This document shows, piece by piece, positions 34,673 through 46,300 of a stretch of 64,000 bases of DNA. Origin of the DNA: Pestalotiopsis fici W106-1. Its lineage: Eukaryota; Ascomycota; Sordariomycetes; Amphisphaeriales; Sporocadaceae. The notes beneath the pieces were generated by a model, which searched no databases, was not told where the DNA came from, and saw only the letters and a program-made list of their open reading frames with translations. The number at the start of each line of letters is the position of its first letter. The first letter of the stretch is position 1. The stretch is from NCBI RefSeq assembly GCF_000516985.1, contig NW_006917092.1, forward strand, positions 574,619 through 638,618. The letters are read 5' to 3'. The translations under genes were made by a program, and so were the position numbers.

Positions 34673-35741
34673 GATATTACCCCAAGTCGGTGGCCCAATG
34701 TAGAAGCAACAGCGATAAAGGCAAAGGGAAACTCCAGCAAAGGGAGGGAAAGATCGAGAATTCGAAGCCTCTTCAAACCCATGTGATTTTTGTATGGTTG
34801 CAAAAGTGAAAAAAATGTCAAGAAAGGGATAAAAAAAAAAGGACAATGAATGAAAGTGGAGTCCCCTAGTAAAGAATAAGCTCCCCATTCCCTAGCAGTG
34901 ATAGCCACATTCCATTGAACACGTGGTGTCGCACAAACATAAGCTGATGTAATTTAATAATCTGTGACTTTCTGTTGGGACTTGTGCTAAACCTTCTCTC
35001 TGCGAATATATGCACCGCTGCAACGAGTGAATCGGAGAAACGGGAAGCAGTGCTCGTAGCAACCTTCAGAATCATTAGGTTACGTGGTTTCTGAATTTGG
35101 CGGCACTGTTCCACTGTCCTTTGGAGGGTCAGCGAAGAGAAGGGACGGCACTTTTAGTGCCGGGTTGCGATCCAGCGAGTCGGGTCTCGGCTATGTTGGG
35201 CCCCTACCTGGAGCCTAGCAGGTACCCGTCTAGGTGTGGGTGGTAGTGCTTCACCGGCTGCTACCGCGTTAATTGAGCCGCTAGATTCCAGAAGGTACCT
35301 TCATGATAGTGGGTTGAAAACCACACTAGGCCACGCCAGCCAATCATGGAAATTTCGCTTTTACACATGCGAGTCACGATAAAAAGGTTCGGTGCGGTGG
35401 ATTAAAAAAAAGGGGGATTCTACTTACATTGAATTGAATTGCCGGCCCAAGTCTGTTAATATCCCCATCTCAGCCTCTTCAGCCTGCTCTGGTAGTTATT
35501 ATGCATAGTATTGAACCTTTCTTCTTTGCATTCCCCGTACGCTTGATACTCCTTCATTCATCTATCGGAGGTTCTCTGGAATTGGCGCCCTTGCACCTCA
35601 GATGTTCTTGGACACCTCTGTTTTCGTTCTCTTCGCGTCCCAGGCCGTTGGTGACCAAGCTGCCTTCGTACAGGAGCCACTGACTAGCCGCGCGCCTCCT
35701 GTGTCTGATGCCAATCGTTCCAAAATGGTCATTCTAGTAGT
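34673..35741. other. Intergenic region upstream of the PKS relic
   Basis: 1.07 kb. The left part is the probable promoter of the desaturase gene. No gene, RNA or repeat is identified. The sequence may include the decayed 5' part of the PKS relic, but I could not recognise KS, AT or DH motifs in it. Confidence 0.35.
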
Positions 35742-37383
35742 CTCAACGAAAAAGTAGCCCAGGTCGCCGACAAGGTGAAAGCACTTCTTGAAAATAAATC
35801 TGATAATATCATCATCTACAACCGCCTAGAGGCAATTGATTGTGCTCATATCGATGATGAGGCTACAGTGGTCAGTTCCGTGAAGCCTGAAGCTTTCATA
35901 TGAAATCGCATTAGAGAAATGGGGAGGGCTTAAAAAGTTGTTTGCCAGTGGCAGAACGCTGCTGTGGGTGAGCAGAGAAAGACGCGCAGGGAACCCTTGG
36001 TCCCATATGCCCGTTGGCTTTGGTCGTACAGCGATGAACGAGACACCAGATCTGTGTGCTTGGTTTCTAGACCCTGCCGCAACCGCTCAAGTCAACGCTC
36101 GCATGATAGCGGAGAGCTTTTGCGCATCCAGGATGAGCAGCCTCAGGGGGACAACAGTAGCCTCTTGTGGACCGCTGAGACGGAGGTTGTGGTTGATGCT
36201 TAAGGCTGCCAGTTCGTACCACGTCCAAGACTTATCGCAAAGTTCAACAACCGATATAACTGCTACCGTCGCTCCATATTCGAGGAGTTGGATGCAAGAG
36301 AAAGTGTATTAGAGTTGTGTAGATCCAGTGACGACTTCAGCGTTCGAGAGGGACCCAGGTACGCTGGCGCTGAGTATGACGGATCGGAGGCAATCAAGCT
36401 GCTAACGATGGTACAACTCTTCTAGCCATTCGAACTGGTGCTGGCCTATAATTCCTCGCGCAATGTCGCGATTTTTCTGGGCAGTGATACCTTGCGCTTG
36501 CTCTGACTCCAAGGAATGTTTTGCATGTCCCCAAAGAACAGGCAGTGCTCGACTGCCCTGATGAGATTGGCATCTCACGGACTGACTCGATTGCCACTGT
36601 GGCAAGTCATTCGGTCGCTTCTGTCCGGAGTCGAAGGCCTCTCCCTGGCCACAAAGCCCTCTTGCGTAGTGATCCGAGTCTCATTGCGCAGCTGCTGGAG
36701 CTCAGGCTGCTGCAAGGGGCCTTCAGGTGCTGTTTACCATAGATGTCTTTGATGACGCCACAATGCCCTGCACCTGGTTCCAGATACTTGCATGCACACG
36801 CAGCTACGAGCTTTTGCAATTGCGCTCGGCAGACTTCGTATGCTTTGCCGGGGTTTCCGAAGAGGATAAGTCCCAGAATGACAAGGTAATGCTCTCGTTG
36901 CTCTCGTATCACTGCCATCGCGGAACCTCCACGCCTCCAACGTGAGCCTGACCTCGGCGCTGGCTGGACTATGCCTGCCACGACAGAATCCAGTGCACTA
37001 CGTATCGTCAGCAGGAGTTGCTATCTACCATGGCCGTTATCCTTTCCTCGAAGTCTCAATCAGTGACCCCGGATGTGTGTATCCTACAAGCGACAAGCCT
37101 TTTGGGTACAGATGTCCCAGAGCGACCAACAAGCGTCTGTTTGAGCGCGATCATCAACAGTTTGACCTACCCGGACCATACATCGCACATCGACCATCAT
37201 TCGCGAAGGTTACGTGGATGCCACCAAGGGCACGCCACCGCGAGTTGGGTCAATGCTGGACCGACTGGAGTATCTCAGTGGCGACGATGGAGCATTGTAT
37301 AATGTGCTGCCCGTGGCCGAATCGGCGCGCAACGCCACCGCTGAGGGCTTGCATGAAGCTGTCGCAGCATACATATTATGGTA
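35742..37383 (+). pseudogene. Relic of a highly reducing polyketide synthase (MT-ER linker to ER region)
   Basis: Reading across frames recovers ordered fragments of a fungal highly reducing PKS on the plus strand. An entry segment begins near 35742. After a frame change near 35900 comes GRTLLWVSR and GNPWSHMPVGFGRTAMNE (usual linker LWVT...GNP...VGLGR). After another frame change near 36115 come SSLLWTAETEVVVD and NNRYNCYRRSI (usual LLWT-E-E and NRYN-SRRSI). A degenerate enoyl-reductase-like part follows, with HVPKEQAV, TRTDSIATV-like and WFQI segments near 36.5-36.95 kb. In-frame stops (for example the TGA at 35898-35900 and the TAA at 36200) and repeated shifts rule out function. KS, AT, DH, KR and ACP are not found. 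The relic is on the opposite strand from the intact PKS and differs from it in this region, so it is not a simple duplicate. The last open stretch to 37383 is unassigned. Confidence 0.72.
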
Positions 37384-38995
37384 ATACGCAGATTGATACA
37401 TGACAGTAGAATATGAACTTGCTTATTCATAAAGTATTTGAGTCGATTTCGAGATTCATATGTGCTATGAATTTGCACCCTTAATGACAGAAGAACAAAC
37501 ATTTGTTAGTGCTCAAGAAGCCGCACTGCGGGGCTTGGGGGAGGAGAGCCAGAGCTTGGTGTCCTGCACTTATGCCAGCTGTCAACAATCCAATCAAGAT
37601 CAGTGTCTTGGCCAAAAAGCCATGCGCAATGGGACAGCGGGTGGCGAGAGCAGTAGGTACTTAAGAGAGCCAGATTACCCAAATAACCATCCATCAATTA
37701 AGGTAGTGAGGGAACAATTTGTGGAAAGTTGACTTTGACTAAAGTAATGAGTACAACTCTCGTTTTGATGGATAAAAGCATCAGACCCCGGGACCTCCGG
37801 CTTGACGGCTATTACCGGTGGACTATGGGAGGCAATTACACAGTAGGTCTTCTGCACTTTATTTAACTAAACCCAGGTAGCCAGATCCGTTCATCTGTAC
37901 TGAATACACTAAGTCCCCATCAATCTCTCACATGGTAGGTAGCACCACCACTATTACGATCTGGAGAAAGTCCGTACTTATCCAAGTCAAGTCAAGCTGG
38001 CTAGGTCAGCCACTGTCATCGGAAGGCTTCACCAGACAGAGAAAAAAAAAAAGAAAAAAAAAAAGAATGCTCGCAAGCGAGCCCAGCGCCGACAAAAGCA
38101 TCGTGAGCGTGGCCAACGCGTTACGTACGAAGCAGAAGTTCAGCGTCGGCGACAAGAAGTCGGCCAGAGGGCGCAAAGAAGCACTGGAGCTCAATGCCAG
38201 CTAAAAAAGCGGACTGGACCACGAGGTCGTGGCAGAGGGCTTTGAGAGCAGTGGCAGCGTTGAACGGCAACGGCAAACGGCTGCACATGTCAACAGAGGG
38301 CGCTCAACGCCAGCATTGACGAAAGCCGCGGTGCTCCCAGAGTAGCGCCGGGAGTGTGATCTGCCAACCGAGGGCGCGGTGCTCACGAAGCAGCACCGGC
38401 CAGGCAATGCCAAGGGAAGCAGTGGACTGCGTGCATAATGTATAGCACCGTGAACCGTTCAGTGGTGGAGGCATCGTGAACCAGGAGTTCAGTGCTAGAG
38501 GGCGCACGTCAAGCTGCCATTTAGGGGATCAAGCCTGCACGTAACGACGATTCCCCACACAATTCGGCATCGTACGAGGGCGTTCAGCGCCAACCCCGCG
38601 GAAGGTACGGCACTTAGCGAACACGAGCACAAAGTCTCTGCTGTAGACGAGCTTCGAAGGTATGAGTAAAATGCCCACAAATGAGAACGATTTGGCAGTC
38701 TCAACTGCCGGGGGTGGAATTGACAGGGTAAAGAATCAATTCAATATTCGCCCTTTCAGGGGACCCCTGTGTCTCCGGGGTAGTGGTCGACTAGGTGAAC
38801 AGATAAAGAAAGTTTAAAATACGGACCCTGTAGGAATGTATCCAAGGCCTTGACGCAATGCCGCGCATTTTCGTTCTGTTCTGAGGCTCTTATCTATATA
38901 TGACAGGCGGCAAATAAGTCTCCCGTCATCATGAAGTGGAATTTCAAATATTCAGTGTTATTCAACTTGGAGTGTCGGGATTAGGATCAACAGAA
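37384..38995. other. Decayed region between PKS relic and hydrolase gene
   Basis: 1.6 kb without an intact gene. It contains the basic coding-like remnant at 38039-38245 and, through 38.7 kb, several copies of the heptamer GAGGGCG. The right end must hold the hydrolase promoter; a TATATATGA sequence near 38894 is a candidate. Confidence 0.4.
38039..38245 (+). pseudogene. Lysine/arginine-rich coding-like remnant, possibly a transposase tail
   Basis: An open frame begins with a poly-lysine run, continues with NARKRAQRRQKHRERG, QRVTYEAEVQRRRQEV and LKKRTGPRGRGRG, and stops at 38243-38245. Strongly basic C-terminal tails of this sort occur in fungal pogo/CENP-B-type DDE transposases, but no catalytic DDE domain or terminal repeat is seen upstream. 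The A-rich start makes lysine trivial, so only the Arg/Gln-rich part is informative. Confidence 0.25.
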
Positions 38996-40108
38996 ATGTG
39001 CGACTTTTCGGTTTATGGAACACCAAGTCCAGAATGGATAGCCGGGGCTTCAAACTTGCCATCATTCCTACCCCAGGTCGAATCCATTGTCGAATGGCGG
39101 AAAATCTTCAATGCGCAACGTGAGGCAACCGTTGCCGAGGAATTCAAGAGCGTCAAGACGCAGGTTCGCATCCAGGACTATTCGATACCCACACGTGACG
39201 GTTCAAGCATCGGAGCGAGGTGCTACTGGCCTATAAATGCAGAACCAGGCAAGAGCTTGCCCGTGTATATGCATTTGCTTGGCGGTGGTTTCATCTTTGG
39301 GAGCTTGGCGACCGAGGACGCGATATGTGCCCGTATTGCCATCAACACGCAGATCATCGTGCTGAGCATCGAAGCCCGGCACACTCCCGAGCATAGTTAT
39401 CCGACGGCATGGAACGACACGAACGACGCGTTCGACTGGCTTCACGATCATATCGAGGAGCTTGGTGGCAATGCGCATCAGGTCATTATAGGCGGTCAGT
39501 CAAGCGGCGGTCAGCTAGCAGCATCACTGGTTCTCAAGAGGAATCTCGACTCGAGCTCGGAACGCCCTGCTATTGCGGGTCAACTATTGATGGTCCCGTG
39601 CTTGGTCAGTATGTCTTGCTACGAGCCGCAGCTTGCAAAGCTCAAGAGCAAAGATATCAGCTCCTACGAACAAAACAGATTTGCGCCTCTTGCACCGCTT
39701 ACTGTTTGTCGCTTTTTCGAGGAACTGCTGGAAATCGATGACCCACAAGTTGACGATATTGAACTGAATCCAGGAAATGCAACACCTGACCAAGTTCAAG
39801 GACTGCCCCCGACGATGTTTCTCATTACAGGGTGGGATCCGATGAGAGACGAGGGATTATTGTATGCAAAGATGCTCGTAGAAGCAGGGTAAGAACAAAT
39901 ATCTCATCATCAGCTCATTGCCATCAGCTAAAAGCTCCCCAGGGTTCCAGTGGATATCCACATGTTTCCGGGCCTTCCACATAACTTCAGAAGAGTTCTG
40001 AATAATGTCCCGGAGTCTGCCCGATGGGACCGCACTATTGAGCGAGGTATACAGTGGCTGCTTTCCAACCCGATGGCTACTGGCATGTTTGAGATTAAGG
40101 AAAAATAG
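38996..40108 (+). CDS. Alpha/beta hydrolase (hormone-sensitive-lipase-like, Abhydrolase_3)
   Basis: Two exons, 38996-39888 and 39943-40108, give 352 residues. An in-frame ATG at 38936 would add 20 residues that do not resemble the family. The fold is an HSL-type esterase: nucleophile motif GGQSSGG, acid in TGWDPMRDEG and the histidine in GLPHNFR, which completes the triad in exon 2. The oxyanion-hole motif, normally HGGG, reads LGGG here (MHLLGGGFIFG), so its histidine is lost while the glycines remain. The protein has no signal peptide. It lies next to the HR-PKS on the opposite strand, their 3' ends 285 bp apart. Because that PKS lacks a release domain, trans-acting product release or ester hydrolysis is a reasonable inference. 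Confidence 0.88.
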
Positions 40109-40393
40109 AGTGGAGCGTAAATGAGAGTGAAGAGGTGGTGAACTGCACTTGTGACATAATTGGATAGAGTCCTTTCAGGTGTTTCAATCTAAATATTTAT
40201 GCATAGTATCACTATATTTCTGCACTTATTAACAAGTTTTAACATTGACCCATCACGAGTGGAAAAGACTAAGTGAGATTCCGTCATACTTAACACAGAA
40301 GAATCGCAATGATTGGCGTATTCAAGGTATCTTTACTTGTGAAGCGCGTTCGTCTCCAGAGGAAGACCTCAAGGTGTCTCAGCCGTAGTCGAA

Positions 40394-43300
40394 CTATTGA
40401 GTTGCCTTCAGTCGATCCACCACTGTTTGACCTAATGCGTTCAAGGTCCCTTTGCCCATTATTTCGAAGACACCAATCTTGAAACCAAAAGTAGCCTTCC
40501 ACCAATCTCGCAACTCCATAGCCACCATTGAATCCATGCCAAATTGACTCAGCCCGATTGATGTGTCAATATCTTGATTTGTCTTGAGGAGCAAGTTGAG
40601 CAGCTTCTCTCCAATTCCCCGCGCGATCGCGGTTACCGTTTCAGGCTTTATTAGTATATTTGGATCGTCTCTGATTGACGCCAGAAGGCCCGTCAAGCTG
40701 TTGTCGGCAGAGATCGCAGACTGTCCCGTAACATGCGCTGCAGCGGGCGCATTGTGGTAGACAGACATGCGGATATCTCTGCGCTGTCGTGCACTGCTAC
40801 CGGGATTGCTAAGCGGTACGGTAGGCTTGATTCCAATCATGAAATTGCGTGAATCGTTCTCCGTTTGGGTCTGGGCTGCGCGTGGTTGCATCGCGACTCG
40901 GAGTGCATTCAAGAGCTCGGCTTCCCGGACCGGCCGCCACCCTGTGCCTTTCATTTTGCGGAACAACTCCTCATTTCGTGTTAGATAGCCCACCTCATCC
41001 ATGGCGCCAATCGCTATCGAGGTACACGGTAGCCCGTCTTTAGTCCGGTATCGTGAAAAAGCGTCGAGAAATGTGTTGGCCGCAGCATAGTTGGCTTGTC
41101 CGGGCTGTCCCAGAATCCCGGAGAGCGAACTGAACAGGATGAAAAAGTCCAGCGCATCCCCGCGGGAAGAAACGGCATTGTGGAGGTTCCAGGTGCCTTG
41201 GATCTTTGGTTTGACTGCGCCATTCCAATCTTCAATTGACATGCGTGAGAAGTTCTCATCACGTATCACCATGGACATCTGAATGATGCCTTTCAATGGG
41301 TACCTGCTAGCTTCCACGGCGCGAGAAACATCCTGAATGTCTGTTACACTACCGCGAACCAGTGTAACAGAACATCCCATACTCTCCAGCTCGTGCGCAA
41401 ATTCTTGGTCACGTTTTTCGACGCCGGCACTCCGAGACAGGAATGTGAGGTGGCGGGCACCGCATTCGACCATCCACGTCGAGAGCGAACGGCCTAGTCC
41501 TCCAAGTCCACCAACAAGAAGGTACGACGCTGAGCTCTCAAGTCGAAGCTCCTGTTGTTTTGGAGCAAGAATATTTCCAAGCTGCAATGCACCTGCACTA
41601 TCGCGAACTTGTATCACTATTTTGCCAATATGACTCCCCTGCGCCATAAATCGGAATGCCTCCTCGACGTTGGCCGCACTGGCGAGCTTAGCTAGTGCTA
41701 TGGGACGTATCACGTCTTGGCGGAAGTATTCCATCATGGAACCTAGAACCCTGGCGATAGAACTGATGTTAGTGGAAACGATTCCTATTGTTTTGGGGGA
41801 AAGGGAAGAGTAATATGCACTCACTTGGCAAGTTCCTTCGGTCTCTCGGCACGCAGCTGGTCAATGTCAACACAGCAGTAATTCCGGTTGTCCAGAAACA
41901 TGTCCATATCCAGCTTGCCCGCGCCAAGTATATCTCTCTTGCCAATCTCGACCATTGTTCCAAATTTGGCTACACATCTCCATGTCGCGTGTAGTAGTTC
42001 GCCAGACAGCGAGTTCAAGATGGCGTCGACTCCTCGGTTGTTTGTCTGGCGCATGATCCCTTCAACAAAGGCAGTGCTGCGTGAATCAAAAATGTGACTT
42101 CTAGGGATTCCAAAGGACTCCATCAAATACGTTGCTTTGAGATCGCTACTGACAGTCGTATAGATCTCGGCTCCGATCATCTGCGCAATCTGAATAGCAG
42201 CGAGCCCAGCACCACCGCAACCGCTATGAATCAATACTGACTGCCCCTCCTGGAGGCGACCCATGTTGATCAAGGAATGAATTGCAGTCCCGAAAACGAG
42301 AACCATGGTTGCTGCATCAATAAACGACAAATTGTTAGGTATCTTCACAAAAAGATCCTGCGTGTCGGTTACCCAGGTGGCAAAGGTCTTGGTACCAACG
42401 AGGCACACCCGATCTCCGACCTTGAACTTGGTTGCTTCGGGACCAAGTTGCCGAACCACACCAACTGCTTCGTAGCCAAGCTCATCCTTGGGAAGGTCGA
42501 GAACACCAATAGCAATGAGAACATCCTGATTCGCGCAAAGTTAGCTCGACTGCACTCCATCCTGATCCCTCGTAGAGTTCTTACCCTGAAATTTAGGCCG
42601 AGTGCGTGGACTTCCATCTCAATCTGGTCACCTTGGGGAGCCAAGGCTGTTCGAGCTAGCCAATGTAACGAGTCAAGACGCCCCGGGCGACCGACATTCA
42701 AAACTGCATCGCTTTTGTCTTGAGATGAATCGCAATGGTCGTCGAGAGAGAAAGGAAAGAAACGGTTGACACGAACACCGCGGTCAGAGACGGAATATTC
42801 CAAGTCTGGACCCATGGCATCGTCACCTTGCCGTGTGTAGAATTTGTCGAAGACATCGGCTACCTCGGGAATGGATGCCTGCGGACTTTCTGTCTCGCAC
42901 GTAGCAAAGTCGATGGCAGTTTCAGAGCGAATGGTACGTGCTAGTCCTATGATTGGCGCGTACCTAGGATCATTACACACTGACTGTGATGCACGGGTAA
43001 CCCAGAAAAGTCCAGCCTCGCAGATGCGGGCCACGAAACGTTTGAGATCATCCAGCCGCCCTGCATCAATGTCGTCCAAGAACGGTCCTTCGTCGTCAAG
43101 AAGAGCAAGAATATCTTGCCCTGGGGTCGGTTCGTCTTGCAATGTGCAGTGACATAGCTCGTACCCACGTGCTTGCAATTCTGCCTCTAATCTGCTCGGC
43201 TCACTTGTTGCACTGCCTCCAAGCACAGTGATTTTCCCCCTTTGTAATTCGCGCACGGGCTTGGCTACAAGGACTGAGTTCGTGCGAGATACTTCATGGA

Positions 43301-46300
43301 AGTCGATCTCGAATCCGTCGATCCGTAGTTCTTCTTCCAATCTCCCCATTTCAACGAGCGGCCCGTCAGATCGAGCATCCTCAAAAGCCTTCCACCAAGT
43401 CGGAATCGTACCGAGAACATAATTGACCCACAACAACCCTGGTCTTGTCTCCTGAATGAGTAGCCTGCCGCGGGGACTCAATAGCGTCCGCATGTGTGCC
43501 AGGCTTTTCTTGAGGTTTGGCGTGGAAGTCAGGACTCCAGAAGCAATGATCAAATCAAACTGAGAGAAGGGAAATTTTTGCTTGCTCGGGTCTTTGCCGA
43601 TGTCCAACGAGGCAAAATCGAGACCTGGTGTGCTCTTGTAACGACCTTTTGCCGCCTTGACTACATGTGGCGACGGATCGGAAAGAATATACTGAGAATA
43701 GAGCCTCTGGCCATTTGCTTGCGTCAGATAGCTCAAGTAGTCGGCTGTTGCTGTGCCTTCCCCGGCACCGAGCTCGAGGACTCGGAGGTTTGGCGTACTT
43801 AGTCCTAGGCGTCTAAAGAAAGCCTCGCTATTGTATTTATGTACGAAAGTTAGAAATTTGCCAAGCGTATCGTCTCCGTTCAAAATCGCAAGCGGGTGCT
43901 TGGTGCCGCTGTACAGCGCGACGGCGTTGGCGCAAATCTTTGATATAGCCATGGCGGCATCGTAAGTCGGAGTGTCACTCAATGACATCACGCGTTTATC
44001 GAGCCGGTCCTGTAGTACGGCAGTGTCTTCTTGTAGCAACTCGACATCCTGAGCATCCAACCATGCCTTGTACTTTCGCATCGACGTTATTACCGTTGTG
44101 CCTGGTTGGACGCTCTTCCGGCAAATTGTGGATGCCAAGAGTGCGATCTCGTCCAGAGCATCGCCATATGAGCTTTGCCAATCATTGGGACAAACAAGCG
44201 TATCCGTTGTGTCAAAGCCAATGTGCTGTATCCACTCGGACCTTGCTGTGATAGGAATATCGTCGTCAAGCTCTTCATCGATTGGGTCGTCGAGGGGAGT
44301 CATGTTGGTACCCGAGACCTTCAACACGACTCGAGTCCCCGCCACACCAAGACCTTCACCAGTGAGTCCTGTAGCAGTGATATCGGCAGACGCTGATACC
44401 GCAATATCATCCACAGTGGAGCGAAATATTGTCAGAGATGCAATACTTGTGGGAAGAACTTGCCGGTAGTCTCGTGCGGAGCCGTGCCAAGCTGCACAGC
44501 TAAGCAGCTGAAAATAGGCGTCCAGAATGACCGGATGCAAGTGATAGTTGGCTTCATCTCCGTGCCAATTATTACGTACATTGGCCAGACCTGAGCGGCG
44601 CGATGACGTCGAAGTTGATATCTTTTCCAGACAGGTGAAATGATAGCCATAGTCCAGACCCTTCCTCCGCACAGTTTCGTACCATTTGGATGATTCAACT
44701 CTGCGAGGGAGATTAATTTGCAATGTTACCGGCCGAGCGTCAATATCCGCTTCAGCCTTTACTTCGCCAACGCAATGCTTTGTCCAGACATGGCCGTTAT
44801 GTGAAGAGATTGAGAACTCCCACCACTGGCTATCTAGCGTATCTGTGAGGCGATGTTGCCTCAGAGCTGTGATGATCTCTGTCGGCTTCTCCTGGTCTAC
44901 GATCATTGCCTTGCTAACAATAATCTTTCGTAGGCTGAACCCGTCTTGAATACCAGTGACCTGCCGCACAGCCTCGCCGGCAATAGCTACGTAGGCAGCA
45001 AACGGAAATATGACATCCTGCTTGATCTTATGATCCCGAACCCACGGTGCATTTTCCAGATGAAAGAGATTTCTCCAAACCGGTTCAGATTCCGTGCTTT
45101 CAGGTATTTTCGATCCGAGGAGGTCATGATGCGGGTCACGTCTCAGTCTCCACTCCTTCACAACCCTCGTCTCAAACCAGTGGCTTTCTGGGTGATTCCA
45201 TGGATATCGAGGGAGATCTCCGAGACATTTGCCTCCTGAAAACAATGATTTGAAATCGACAGGGACATGCAAAGTGAACAGTGTGCCCAGTAAAGATAGG
45301 AAGGTGTCATAACTATTCTGCTCCCGTACTTGTGCAGAGATTATTGGTGCCTCGCTCGAAAACTGCGTTCGAATCTGTCGTAGGGGTCCAGAAAGTGCTG
45401 AATGCGGACCTATCTCGACCAAAATTGGATTGGGCAGGTCTTTGTGTGCGAAAATATCCGAGACAGCAGCCCGAAAGTACACTGGAGACTCTAAGTTGGT
45501 CTGCCAATATTTGGGTCCCAGATGCGTCGCGTCGGGATTTTCGAGAAGTGCTCCAGCCACGCTGGAGAAGAACAACTTTGAAGGGGCCGATGAAGCGACT
45601 TTGGCATCCTGCATCGCTGCGTGATAGGCACTGCCGATCTCAACCATATGGTGAGAATGGTAAGCCTGATCGACCTTCAAGACAGTAGCTAGGGCGCCTG
45701 GACGTGCCTCCTTGACAGCAGCTACGACCTGTGCCACTCCCTCTGCATCTCCCGAAATAGTCGAGCTGTGAGGCGAGTTATCGCAAGCCAAGACCACAGA
45801 AGGGACCAGAAATTGGCGACTTTCAGCCCAACTTAGCCCAAGTGCTGCCATGGCGCCACTCTTTGCTTGTCTCGTTGACAGCAGCCCACGATAGTAGGCC
45901 ACAATGATAGCATCTTCCCGAGTCAGGGCCCCAGCAGCATAAGCTGCGGCAATCTCCCCACTGGAGTGACCAACTACCGCTGCAGGCGTGACCCCGACCG
46001 AGGCAAGACTGTCCACCAAAGCCAGCTGTAGCGCAGTACATAGCGGTTGAGAAAGCTCTGCCTGGTTTACACGGCTTGTGCTTGCTGGCTTGGCTAATTC
46101 CTCCTCGAGGGTCCAGCCCGGCGCAGCAAAAGCCTGCAAATGTGCATCGAGATGTTTGATGGTGTCTCTGAATACAGAGTTTGACTCCATTAGGTCGCAG
46201 CCCATCCTGGCCCACTGCGCACCCTGTCCTGTAAATACCATGACAAGAGAAGATTTCCGGCTTGGCTTTGCGACAGAAGTCGGCACAGTGATAGACCCCA

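Noticed and set aside
34088..34888. A separate 266-codon frame overlapping the desaturase first exon
   Set aside because: It reads through an intron and extends upstream of the likely start; splicing joins the histidine boxes into one desaturase.
38167..38582. Five copies of GAGGGCG at 38167, 38296, 38370, 38498 and 38576, spaced about 129, 74, 128 and 78 bp, hinting at a 203-bp tandem unit
   Set aside because: The sequence between the heptamers does not align convincingly by eye; part of it encodes the basic remnant, so decay of a repetitive coding tail is the simpler explanation. A dot plot would decide.
40394..40700. Possible hybrid PKS-NRPS or release domain after the ACP
   Set aside because: The frame stops about 35 residues after the ACP serine motif; no condensation, thioesterase or reductase motif follows.
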